Program-made: the position numbers and the translations under genes
Notes under the pieces: model-generated
Databases searched by the model: none
What the model was told of the DNA's origin: nothing
Seen by the model: only the letters and a program-made list of their open reading frames with translations
DNA from: Bacillota bacterium
Lineage (GTDB): Bacteria > Bacillota > Clostridia > Peptostreptococcales > Anaerovoracaceae
NCBI GenBank assembly: GCA_016284575.1
Contig: JAEEPD010000171.1
Span: forward strand, 1 to 7,080
DNA length: 7,080 nt
Direction: 5' to 3'
Shown: positions 1 through 5,741 of the stretch, one piece after another
How positions within the stretch are numbered: position 1 is the first letter of the stretch
Layout of the letters: each line of letters begins with the position of its first letter

Positions 1-1373
1 TGGGCTACACCAATCACACCGTACTTGCCGAGGCTCTTGAAAAGTGGAACGCCCAGCTGGTGCGCATGCTCATGCCAAGGGTCTATGTCATCATCGAGGA
101 GATAGACCGCCGCTTCAGGGCGGACATGGAAAAGAAGTTCCCGGGCGACTGGGGTAAAATCAACTACATGGCGCCCATCGGCGACAACCAGGTCAGGATG
201 GCTAACCTGAGCGTCATCGGTTCCCACATGGTGAACGGCGTGTCCAGCCTCCATTCCGAGATCCTTAAGGACGAGCTCTTCCACGATTTCTATCTGGCGT
301 GGCCCAAGAACTTCACCAATGTCACCAACGGCATCGCCTACAGGCGCTGGCTCTGCCAGTCCAATCCGGGGCTTACTGCACTGCTCAAGGAGTGCATAGG
401 CGACGGCTTCCTGCACGATGCCTCCGAGCTGGAGAAGTTCGAGGCCTTCAAGGCCGACGCAGGGGAGCAGAAGCGGCTGGAGGAGATAAAGAGGGCCAAC
501 AAGGCTGCGTTCTCCGACAGGGTCTTCAAGCAGACCGGCATCCGTCTCAATCCCGACGGAGTTTTCGACGTGCAGGCCAAGAGGCTTCACGAGTACAAGC
601 GACAGCTGCTGAATGTCATCAGGATCATCACCCGCTATCAGTACCTGAAGGACAATCCCAACGCGGACATCAATCCGGAGGTCTACCTGTTTGCGGCCAA
701 GTCGGCCCCCAGCTACTTCCACGCCAAGGAGGTCATCCAGCTGATATCAAAGCTGGGTGAGGAGATCAACGCAGATCCTGTGGTTTCAAAGAAGCTGCAG
801 GTCATGTTCCTGGAGAACTACAGCGTTTCCATGGCGGAGCACCTGATGCCGGCCACCGAGATCTCCGAACAGATCTCCCTTGCGGGCAAGGAGGCCAGCG
901 GCACAGGAAACATGAAGATGATGATCAACGGAGCCATCACCATAGGCACCGAGGACGGCGCCAATGTGGAGATGCACGCTGCCGTGGGCGATGACAATAT
1001 CTTCATCTTCGGTCAGCGCACCGAGGACGTTAAGGAGAACGTAAAGCACTACGAATCCAGATGGGCCTACGAGAGCAATTCTCTTCTGAGAGCTGCCGTG
1101 GACGCTCTGAATCCGGGCTTTGCGGGCAAGTCCTTCCACGACATCTACAACTATCTGCTGAAGCCCACCTACAGCATCGCGGATCCCTACATGTGCATGG
1201 CGGACTTCGACGATTACTGCAGGGTCCACCAGGAGATGATGTACGCCTACGCGGACCGTCCCCGCTGGAACTCCATGAGCATCGTAAACATCGCCAAGGC
1301 CGGGATCTTCTCCGCAGACAGAGCGGTGAAGGAATACGCAGACCGTATCTGGCATACGGAGCCCATCATCTAA
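1..1373 (+). CDS. glgP: Glycogen/starch phosphorylase, C-terminal part (5' end outside window)
   Basis: Releases glucose-1-phosphate from the non-reducing ends of alpha-1,4-glucans using phosphate and a pyridoxal phosphate (PLP) cofactor; cytoplasmic glycogen breakdown. The frame is open from base 3 (reading GYTNHTVLAEALEKW, a family-conserved stretch) to TAA at 1371-1373, giving 456 residues, somewhat more than half of the usual roughly 800. Visible family blocks are KNFTNVTNGIAYRRW, FDVQAKRLHEYKRQLLN, FLENYSVSMAEH and the PLP signature EASGTGNMKMMING. The signature Lys, encoded at 915-917, corresponds to the PLP Schiff-base lysine of rabbit phosphorylase. TIGTEDGANVEM follows as in other members. 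A GTG at 60 begins a long open frame but is internal, because homology continues upstream of it. No frameshift or missing catalytic block is seen. Whether the glucan is glycogen, starch or maltodextrin cannot be told. A terminator follows 19 nt after the stop, so it probably ends its transcription unit. Confidence 0.97.
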   Translation, partial: GYTNHTVLAEALEKWNAQLVRMLMPRVYVIIEEIDRRFRADMEKKFPGDWGKINYMAPIGDNQVRMANLSVIGSHMVNGVSSLHSEILKDELFHDFYLAWPKNFTNVTNGIAYRRWLCQSNPGLTALLKECIGDGFLHDASELEKFEAFKADAGEQKRLEEIKRANKAAFSDRVFKQTGIRLNPDGVFDVQAKRLHEYKRQLLNVIRIITRYQYLKDNPNADINPEVYLFAAKSAPSYFHAKEVIQLISKLGEEINADPVVSKKLQVMFLENYSVSMAEHLMPATEISEQISLAGKEASGTGNMKMMINGAITIGTEDGANVEMHAAVGDDNIFIFGQRTEDVKENVKHYESRWAYESNSLLRAAVDALNPGFAGKSFHDIYNYLLKPTYSIADPYMCMADFDDYCRVHQEMMYAYADRPRWNSMSIVNIAKAGIFSADRAVKEYADRIWHTEPII

Positions 1374-1392
1374 GATTTTTGTAAGCATGCAA

Positions 1393-1440
1393 CTGATATA
1401 CTGTTCGCCTTTTCGGGCGGGCAGTATGTCAGCTGTTTTT
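1393..1440 (+). terminator. Rho-independent terminator after glycogen phosphorylase
   Basis: CTGATATACTG (1393-1403) pairs with CAGTATGTCAG (1422-1432) with one T-G wobble. The stem continues through TT/GG wobbles and CGCC (1406-1409) with GGCG (1416-1419), closing a 6-nt loop. That makes about 17 pairs without a bulge, followed by CTG and five T at 1436-1440. It separates the phosphorylase from the phosphatase gene that starts 22 nt later. Confidence 0.85.
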
Positions 1441-1452
1441 ATATGACTATAT

Positions 1453-1458
1453 GGAGAG
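1453..1458 (+). promoter_or_regulatory. Ribosome binding site deciding the phosphatase start
   Basis: GGAGAG lies 4 nt before the ATG at 1463. It sits inside the longer frame that begins with ATG at 1451, and nothing purine-rich precedes 1451 (TATATGACTAT). This favours 1463 as the translation start. The spacing is slightly short but usable. Confidence 0.6.
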
Positions 1459-1462
1459 AGTT

Positions 1463-2254
1463 ATGGAAAGTTTGTTCAAGACAGTTAGCAACGCCAGGGA
1501 GCTTGGGGGCATGATTACTGCCTCCGGGAAGCGCATAAAGTCAGGTGCTCTCATAAGGTCCGGCCAGCTGGGCCGGATGGACGATGCGGATCTTAAAGCC
1601 CTGAACGAAAGGGTGGGGCTGGTGATAGATCTCAGGGATGCCACGGAGGCGGCGGAGCTTCCGGACAGGATCCCCGCGGATGTGGACTATCTGGAGCTGC
1701 CCATCCTGGAGGATCTGGCTGCCGGCATCAGCCGGGACCAGCGCTCTGACGAGGAGATATATAAAAGCCTGCTGAAGGACCCGGAGTCCTCCCGCCTTTA
1801 CATGTGCAGCATGTACAGGCAGTTTGTGGTCAGCTCCCATTCCAGGGCTCAGTACAGGATCTTTCTTAAGCTTCTCAAAGCCTACGGGGGCAGCGGCAAG
1901 GCCGTGCTGTGGCACTGCTCCGCAGGAAAGGACAGGGCGGGGATAGCCGCCATGCTGGTGGAACACATCCTTGGCGTCTCCTGGGAGGATATGCTTAAGG
2001 ACTACCTTCTGACCAACGAATACAGGGCAGCCAGCCTGGCCATGAAAAAGGAGGATGTGAAGAAGCTCAGGGCTGATTTCGACGAAAATGCCGAGAAGGC
2101 GCTGGAGTACATGTACTCCGCAAGAGAGGACTATCTGGAGGCCTTTTTTGAGGCTGCCGAAAGAGCCTACGGAAGCCTGGATGCCTATATAGTCGAGGGG
2201 CTGGACTTCGATCCTTCAGAGCAGGAGATGCTGAGGCTGCTGTACCTGGAATAA
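1463..2254 (+). CDS. Protein tyrosine phosphatase, MptpB/LipA-like (Y_phosphatase3 family)
   Basis: A 263-residue, probably cytoplasmic phosphatase with no signal peptide or membrane segment. The N-terminal block NARELGG (residues 10-16), IKSGALIRSGQL (25-36) and VIDLRDATEAAELPD (54-68) follow the family's NFRDLGGY...GRLYRSG...DLR pattern. The catalytic P-loop is HCSAGKDR (151-158), a CX5R signature with nucleophile Cys152 and Arg158. The Lys in GKDR is typical of MptpB-type enzymes, which act on phosphotyrosine and often on phosphoinositides or other phospho-substrates. A helical, acidic C-terminal third (180-263) follows, as in related proteins. The upstream in-frame ATG at 1451 would add only four residues and lacks a ribosome binding site. 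It is preceded by a terminator, so it probably has its own promoter; I could not pick one with confidence. The natural substrate is unknown. Confidence 0.9.
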   Translation: MESLFKTVSNARELGGMITASGKRIKSGALIRSGQLGRMDDADLKALNERVGLVIDLRDATEAAELPDRIPADVDYLELPILEDLAAGISRDQRSDEEIYKSLLKDPESSRLYMCSMYRQFVVSSHSRAQYRIFLKLLKAYGGSGKAVLWHCSAGKDRAGIAAMLVEHILGVSWEDMLKDYLLTNEYRAASLAMKKEDVKKLRADFDENAEKALEYMYSAREDYLEAFFEAAERAYGSLDAYIVEGLDFDPSEQEMLRLLYLE

Positions 2255-2267
2255 GAGGAAAGGCTAA

Positions 2268-2384
2268 GCAGCTGCTGTTTCAAAGGGCGTGGATTCCAAG
2301 CTCCGCTTCATGAGCGAGCTCTTCGACAAGTACTACGATACCATGAGCATCGACTACTTCCCCTGGAAGGACGCACTGAAGTAA
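2268..2384 (+). pseudogene. 3' remnant of an unidentified gene
   Basis: This frame is open only from just after TAA at 2265-2267 to TAA at 2382-2384 and reads, from 2283, KGVDSKLRFMSELFDKYY followed by DTMSIDYFPWKDALK. Of the 32 codons from 2286, 29 end in G or C, like the neighbouring genes, and the composition (aromatic, charged) looks like a genuine protein C-terminus. The only possible starts are GTG 2289 and ATG 2310, which would leave about 24-31 residues. The nearest purine-rich stretch (GAGGAAAGG, 2256-2264) is too far upstream. A strong terminator begins 15 nt after the stop, as expected for the end of a gene. I read it as the tail of a gene whose front was deleted. I do not recognise the family; a genuine tiny protein is the alternative. 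Confidence 0.4.
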
Positions 2385-2399
2385 TCGTATATTGACGCA

Positions 2400-2431
2400 A
2401 AAAACTGCCGGACACAGATCCGGCAGTTTTT
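2400..2431. terminator. Strong hairpin terminator, potentially bidirectional
   Basis: CTGCCGGA (2405-2412) pairs perfectly with TCCGGCAG (2419-2426) around the loop CACAGA. Five A at 2400-2404 face five T at 2427-2431, giving a 13-pair stem with a T-run on either strand. It ends plus-strand transcription from the phosphatase and the remnant at 2268-2384. It could also stop any leftward transcription that passes the element to its right. Confidence 0.9.
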
Positions 2432-2439
2432 ATTTGGCA

Positions 2440-2468
2440 TGACATTGGGGACGGTTCTGTGTGTCACC
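2440..2468 (+). repeat. Left terminal unit of the palindromic element
   Basis: A 29-nt unit that starts TGACA, has the core GGGGACGGTTCTG and ends TGTCACC, followed by TTTT. The end TGACA is complementary to the end TGTCA. Compared with the unit at 2954-2926 on the other strand, 21 of 29 positions match by hand, and 25 of 33 when the following TTTT is included. Confidence 0.65.
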
Positions 2469-2475
2469 TTTTCAT

Positions 2476-2590
2476 GCGAACAGCAAGTGCCTCTCAAGAC
2501 CTCGCTCTTTAATCTCACATCAGCCTTCAAGGTCGGCCGCTGTTCAATTAAGCGCTAGCCCATGGTCTTTCGAAGCACTTGCTGCTTCGC
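2476..2590. repeat. Stem-loop 1 of the element
   Basis: GCGAA (2476-2480) plus CAGCAAGTGC (2481-2490) pairs with GCACTTGCTG (2575-2584) plus TTCGC (2586-2590), interrupted only by a single bulged C at 2585: 15 pairs. After a symmetric 5 x 5 internal loop, AAGACC (2496-2501) pairs with GGTCTT (2564-2569). The remaining loop is about 60 nt. Too regular to be chance, and not followed by a T-run, so not a simple terminator. Confidence 0.7.
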
Positions 2591-2624
2591 TGACAGGGGC
2601 CATTAGAGATGGTTCTCTTTGACA
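2591..2624 (+). repeat. Probable third, degenerate copy of the terminal unit
   Basis: Begins TGACAGGGGC directly after stem-loop 1 and ends GGTTCTCTTTGACA. Its last 14 bases match both the left unit and the reversed right unit at 11 of 14 positions, but about six extra bases lie in the middle. A small internal hairpin AGAGA/TCTCT with loop TGGT (2605-2618 region) is also present. The relationship is plausible but weaker than that of the two outer units. Confidence 0.4.
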
Positions 2625-2630
2625 TAAAAC

Positions 2631-2684
2631 ACGATAAGTCAGAGGCCCTCAGCGCAAGGGCTTCGGAACATCTTCCCTTATCGT
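2631..2684. repeat. Stem-loop 2 of the element
   Basis: ACGATAAG (2631-2638) pairs perfectly with CTTATCGT (2677-2684). Inside it GCCCT (2645-2649) pairs with AGGGC (2657-2661) around the loop CAGCGCA. The nested arrangement leaves an asymmetric internal loop on the 3' side. Confidence 0.6.
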
Positions 2685-2710
2685 TAATGCGTTTTTAGAT
2701 TTGTTTTAGC

Positions 2711-2903
2711 GTATGCTGAATGGTCTTCCGCAGGAGCTCTACGCAGCCGCGCGATTTCAGCGAGTGTGCGTTGAGGCAGCCGGGAGGCTAGCGCGACAGT
2801 GAGCGCCGACGGTAGGCGCGAGCGGGTCCGGCGCGCGGCCGAGACTAGCGAAGCTGAAATCGATTGCGCTGCAGCGACGAGGACTTTTGACCATGAAGCA
2901 TAC
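2711..2903. repeat. Stem-loop 3: 193-bp nested palindrome with GC-rich core
   Basis: GTATGCT (2711-2717) pairs with AGCATAC (2897-2903), ATGGTC (2720-2725) with GACCAT (2889-2894), and CGATTTCAGC (2752-2761) with GCTGAAATCG (2853-2862). The spacings between these blocks are equal on the two arms (2 nt, then 26 nt). Inside, GCTAG (2787-2791) can pair with CTAGC (2845-2849) and GCGCC (2803-2807) with GGCGC (2815-2819). The core between the arms is much richer in G and C than the flanks. It could be a folded RNA or a transposon-type palindrome. Confidence 0.7.
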
Positions 2904-2921
2904 TTAAAGCAGGATATAAAT

Positions 2922-2957
2922 AAAATGTGACAAAGAGATACGTCCTCGTTGTCACAT
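2922..2957 (-). terminator. Right terminal unit; also likely terminator of the minus-strand operon
   Basis: Read on the minus strand, ATGTGACAA (2957-2949) pairs perfectly with TTGTCACAT (2933-2925). An inner GAG/CTC pair of triplets lies beyond one mismatch, and TTTTATTTATA follows. The hairpin begins 10 nt after the stop of the GTPase-nuclease gene and has terminator form, though the T-run is interrupted. The same bases (2954-2926) form the right unit of the palindromic element, starting TGACA, with core GAGGACG and ending TGTCACA. Confidence 0.6.
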
Positions 2958-2967
2958 CATGTGCCTG

Positions 2968-5709
2968 CTATTTTATAAGGTCTTCGAGCTTGAATTTTTC
3001 GGCGGCCTGGGAGTCCAGTTCTGCCCGCATACGGGCAAGGCCTGCTTCTACTTCCTGTTTATACTCTCTGGCGGAGACTCTGAGGACCCCCAGCTGAAGA
3101 GCTGCAAGCTGTATCATGCCGTCGGAGCTTACTATCTTTACGGAGTAATTCTTTCCTATCTCGTGGACCAGCTTTTCTATGTAGCTGTCTGCGCTTTCGC
3201 CCTCCTTGGTGTAGACCACCGAAAGCTTTCCCTGGGCCTGGCGGGACCCCTGGCCTTCCTTAACTTTGTAGCCGTCGAAGATAAGCACTGTCGGACAGTC
3301 CTTGTAGCCTGCGTAATTGGCCAGCATGGTTATGAGCTTCTGTCTGGCGGCCTCGAAATTGCCGCTTCCTGAGCGGGGCAGGGGACCCTCCTGAGGCCGT
3401 TTGCCGCTGCCCGGAGTCCTGAGCCCCTTTGCGCCTGCATTCCCTGTGGCGATCTCCTTCAGCTCCTCCCAGGCAAATATCAGGTTGTAGCCGTCCACGA
3501 TAAAGTAATCAGCCTTTTGTATGACGGACTTTGGCTTTGCCTTTCCGAAATCCCTGGAAACGCTGGTGTAGCGGGGCCTTTTGATCTCCCCGAACTCCCG
3601 CTGCATTATGGCCTCCAGCTCCTTTTCGTCGATGTCCAGATTGCGGCTGTTGACCATGGGCTTGGGGGCAGTTTCATGGCTGTCGCCCTCCTGGCCCAGC
3701 CTCAGGCCGCTGTCTATGTGGGCGAAGCCCGCCACCTTGTCCCATGGCACGATAATGCCGCTGCCGTGGGAGCAGAACACCGAATCGGCGCTGTTTTCCA
3801 CGTCTCGCTCGGCCTCGTAGCCTGTCTCCTCGATTACCTTCGCTGTGTTGTGGCAGGGGAAATAGCCCGCGAATCTGGCGGAGAGCCTGCCCCGGCCCTT
3901 GGTATAGGAAAGGAGCACAGGGGTGTAGCCCTGCATCTCGCTTACAGGAGCCTTTCCGTTGATGGACACGGTGAGCCCCAGATCCACAGGGGGCTCGAAC
4001 TCGGCGCTCATGGCCTGAAGGTCGCTGATGGCCCTGCCTATGGCTTCAGAGGGCAGCTCCAGTGTGAAGTCGTACCAGGGCTCCAGCAGCAGGTTCTCGG
4101 CCTTCATAAGGCCGTTTCTTACGGCTCTGTAGCTGGCCTGCCGGAAGTCGCCGCCTTCGGTGTGCTTAAGGTGGGCCCTTCCTGCGATGAGGGTCATTTT
4201 TATATCCGTGATGGGGGAGCCTGTCAGCACCCCGATGTGGGGTTTTTCAGCCAGATGGGTGAGCACCAGCCTCTGCCAGTTGAGATCCAGAAGGTCCGTG
4301 CTGACGCTGCTGTCAAGGATGATGCCGCTGCCCCGGGGGAGGGGCTCCAGCAGCAGGTGGACCTCGGCGTAGTGGCGCAGGGGCTCAAAGTGGCCTATGC
4401 CCTCCACGGGAGCAGCAATGGTCTCCATGTAGACTATGCGGCCCCTGTCCATCTCGCATTCAAGGCCGTAGCGGTCCAGGATGAGCTGCTTTAGGACCTC
4501 GATCTGTATGGGCCCCATGAACTGGGCCTGGATCTGGCCTGCGGTGGAGTTCCAGACTATGCGAAGCATGGGGTCCTCCTCCGCCAGCTTCAGAAGCTTG
4601 GCGTAGGCGTCCTGTATGTCCGTGCCTTCCGGCAGGGTGATGCAGTAGCTCAGGACAGGCTGAAGCTCCGGAGCTTCTGCGTTGCTCTCAAAGCCAAGGC
4701 CCTGGCCCGCGTAGCTTTTTTCAAGGCCCAGCACAGCGCAGATCTGGCCTGCGGGAATCTCCTCCTCTGCAGTGAATCTGCTGCCTGAGTAGACCCTTAT
4801 CTGGCTGATTTTTTCCTCGTATTCCTGCCGCTGGCCGGTGCGCTCAAGTATTTCGGTATTTATGGTGCGGCGGACCTTGAGGCTTCCGCCCGTTATCTTC
4901 AGCCAGCTTAGCCGCTGGCCCTTTTCGTCTCTTGTTATCTTGAATATTCTGGCGCCGAATTCTTCGGGGAAGCTTTTTTCAGCAGTCAGTGCATCCAGTC
5001 CCTCAAGGAATTCGTCCACGCCCTCCAGCTTCAGGGCTGAGCCAAAGAAGCAGGGGAAGGCCTTCCTCTGCTGCACCAGAGCCTGGATGCTGCCAGGCGT
5101 AAGGCTTCCGCTCTCCAGATATTCCTCCAGCGCCTCCTCCTCCAGCTCCGCAAGGAACTCGAGGGTGTCTTTTGGCAGCAGGGCGGAAAGGTCCGGGGTG
5201 TTTTCCGGGTCTGCCGGAGCTCTTCCGCCTGATGGATCAAAGGAAAAATCTATGCACCCGCTGCCAAGGTGGGCTCTGAGGTCTGCCATTATCTCTTCTC
5301 TGCTCTGCCTGGCAAGGTCCATCTTGTTGACCCATATAAAGCAGGGGACGCGGTACCTTTCCAGCAGCTGCCAAAGGGTGCGGGTATGGGCCTGAACGCC
5401 GTCGGGACCGCTGATGACAAGTATTGCGTAGTCGAGCACCGACAGGGTTCGCTCCATCTCAGCGGAAAAGTCCATGTGACCCGGTGTGTCCAGCAGGTCG
5501 AAGCGGGTGTTTCCGTACTCAAAAACGGCCTGTTTGGAGAATATGGTTATGCCACGTTCTCTTTCAAGCCTGAAGGTATCCAGATATGCGTCTTTGTGGT
5601 CGACCCGTCCAAGAGTCCTGATGGCGCCGCTTCTGAAAAGCATGGCCTCGGACATGGTGGTCTTTCCTGCGTCCACATGGGCCAGAATGCCAAGTACGGT
5701 GTTTTTCAT
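2968..5709 (-). CDS. TetM/EF-G-like translation GTPase fused to a C-terminal NYN (YacP/Rae1-type) nuclease domain
   Basis: A 913-residue soluble protein predicted to bind the ribosome. Residues 1 to about 245 are the GTPase: P-loop AHVDAGKT (10-17), switch I RGITI (52-56), DTPGH (74-78), NKMD (128-131) and SAL (224-226), all intact. Domains II-V of TetM/EF-G type follow to about residue 668, including MLRIVWNSTAGQIQAQFMGPIQ (381-402) and EPLPRGSG (455-462), which align with TetM. The usual TetM-type protein has about 640 residues; here a charged linker (about 670-730) leads into an NYN/PIN-like domain (about 733-913). That domain has VDGYN (D739), IFD (D812), TKEGESAD (E838, D841), SSD (D863) and SARE (879-882), matching B. 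subtilis YacP/Rae1. All candidate metal-binding acids are present. The start is ATG 5709, placed just before the GTPase core; the longer open frame upstream overlaps the preceding gene. No clear ribosome binding site precedes it, which suggests coupling with that gene 32 nt upstream. A role in ribosome rescue or mRNA cleavage is inference. Confidence 0.92.
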   Translation of the reverse strand: MKNTVLGILAHVDAGKTTMSEAMLFRSGAIRTLGRVDHKDAYLDTFRLERERGITIFSKQAVFEYGNTRFDLLDTPGHMDFSAEMERTLSVLDYAILVISGPDGVQAHTRTLWQLLERYRVPCFIWVNKMDLARQSREEIMADLRAHLGSGCIDFSFDPSGGRAPADPENTPDLSALLPKDTLEFLAELEEEALEEYLESGSLTPGSIQALVQQRKAFPCFFGSALKLEGVDEFLEGLDALTAEKSFPEEFGARIFKITRDEKGQRLSWLKITGGSLKVRRTINTEILERTGQRQEYEEKISQIRVYSGSRFTAEEEIPAGQICAVLGLEKSYAGQGLGFESNAEAPELQPVLSYCITLPEGTDIQDAYAKLLKLAEEDPMLRIVWNSTAGQIQAQFMGPIQIEVLKQLILDRYGLECEMDRGRIVYMETIAAPVEGIGHFEPLRHYAEVHLLLEPLPRGSGIILDSSVSTDLLDLNWQRLVLTHLAEKPHIGVLTGSPITDIKMTLIAGRAHLKHTEGGDFRQASYRAVRNGLMKAENLLLEPWYDFTLELPSEAIGRAISDLQAMSAEFEPPVDLGLTVSINGKAPVSEMQGYTPVLLSYTKGRGRLSARFAGYFPCHNTAKVIEETGYEAERDVENSADSVFCSHGSGIIVPWDKVAGFAHIDSGLRLGQEGDSHETAPKPMVNSRNLDIDEKELEAIMQREFGEIKRPRYTSVSRDFGKAKPKSVIQKADYFIVDGYNLIFAWEELKEIATGNAGAKGLRTPGSGKRPQEGPLPRSGSGNFEAARQKLITMLANYAGYKDCPTVLIFDGYKVKEGQGSRQAQGKLSVVYTKEGESADSYIEKLVHEIGKNYSVKIVSSDGMIQLAALQLGVLRVSAREYKQEVEAGLARMRAELDSQAAEKFKLEDLIK

Positions 5710-5741
5710 GGAGTTATTATATTTGGAGTATGATTTCCTGA

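Larger units (their letters stand above)
2440..2954. mobile_element. ORF-free structured palindromic element (REP/MITE-like)
   Basis: A 515-bp stretch between two gene ends with no coding frame I can support. It is bounded by two related units in inverted orientation (2440-2468 plus strand, 2954-2926 minus strand) and contains three separate stem-loops (2476-2590, 2631-2684, 2711-2903) and a probable third internal unit. The left unit contains GGGGACGGTTCTG, which I recall as part of a repeated palindrome found near REP-associated Y1 tyrosine transposases in Firmicutes; this is memory, not a search. No transposase or target-site duplication is visible, so any mobility would have been supplied in trans or is lost. 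A structured non-coding RNA is the main alternative. The symmetry is directly seen; the mobile-element label is inference. Confidence 0.55.

Noticed and set aside
786..1388. Minus-strand open frame opposite the glycogen phosphorylase
   Set aside because: It is a high-GC shadow of a highly conserved gene with no motif of its own.
2432..2967. CRISPR array, tRNA or known riboswitch in the long intergenic region
   Set aside because: There are no regularly spaced direct repeats, no cloverleaf with a CCA-type acceptor or TTC arm, and no riboswitch core I recognise; inverted symmetry is the dominant pattern.
3517..4494. Long plus-strand open frame opposite the GTPase gene
   Set aside because: It is the antisense shadow of conserved GTPase-body codons; its translation shows no recognisable domain and there is no ribosome binding site I can support.
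2968..5709. Labelling the GTPase as a tetracycline resistance gene
   Set aside because: The overall fold matches TetM, but the domain IV loop differs and a nuclease domain is attached; resistance is not supported by the sequence alone.
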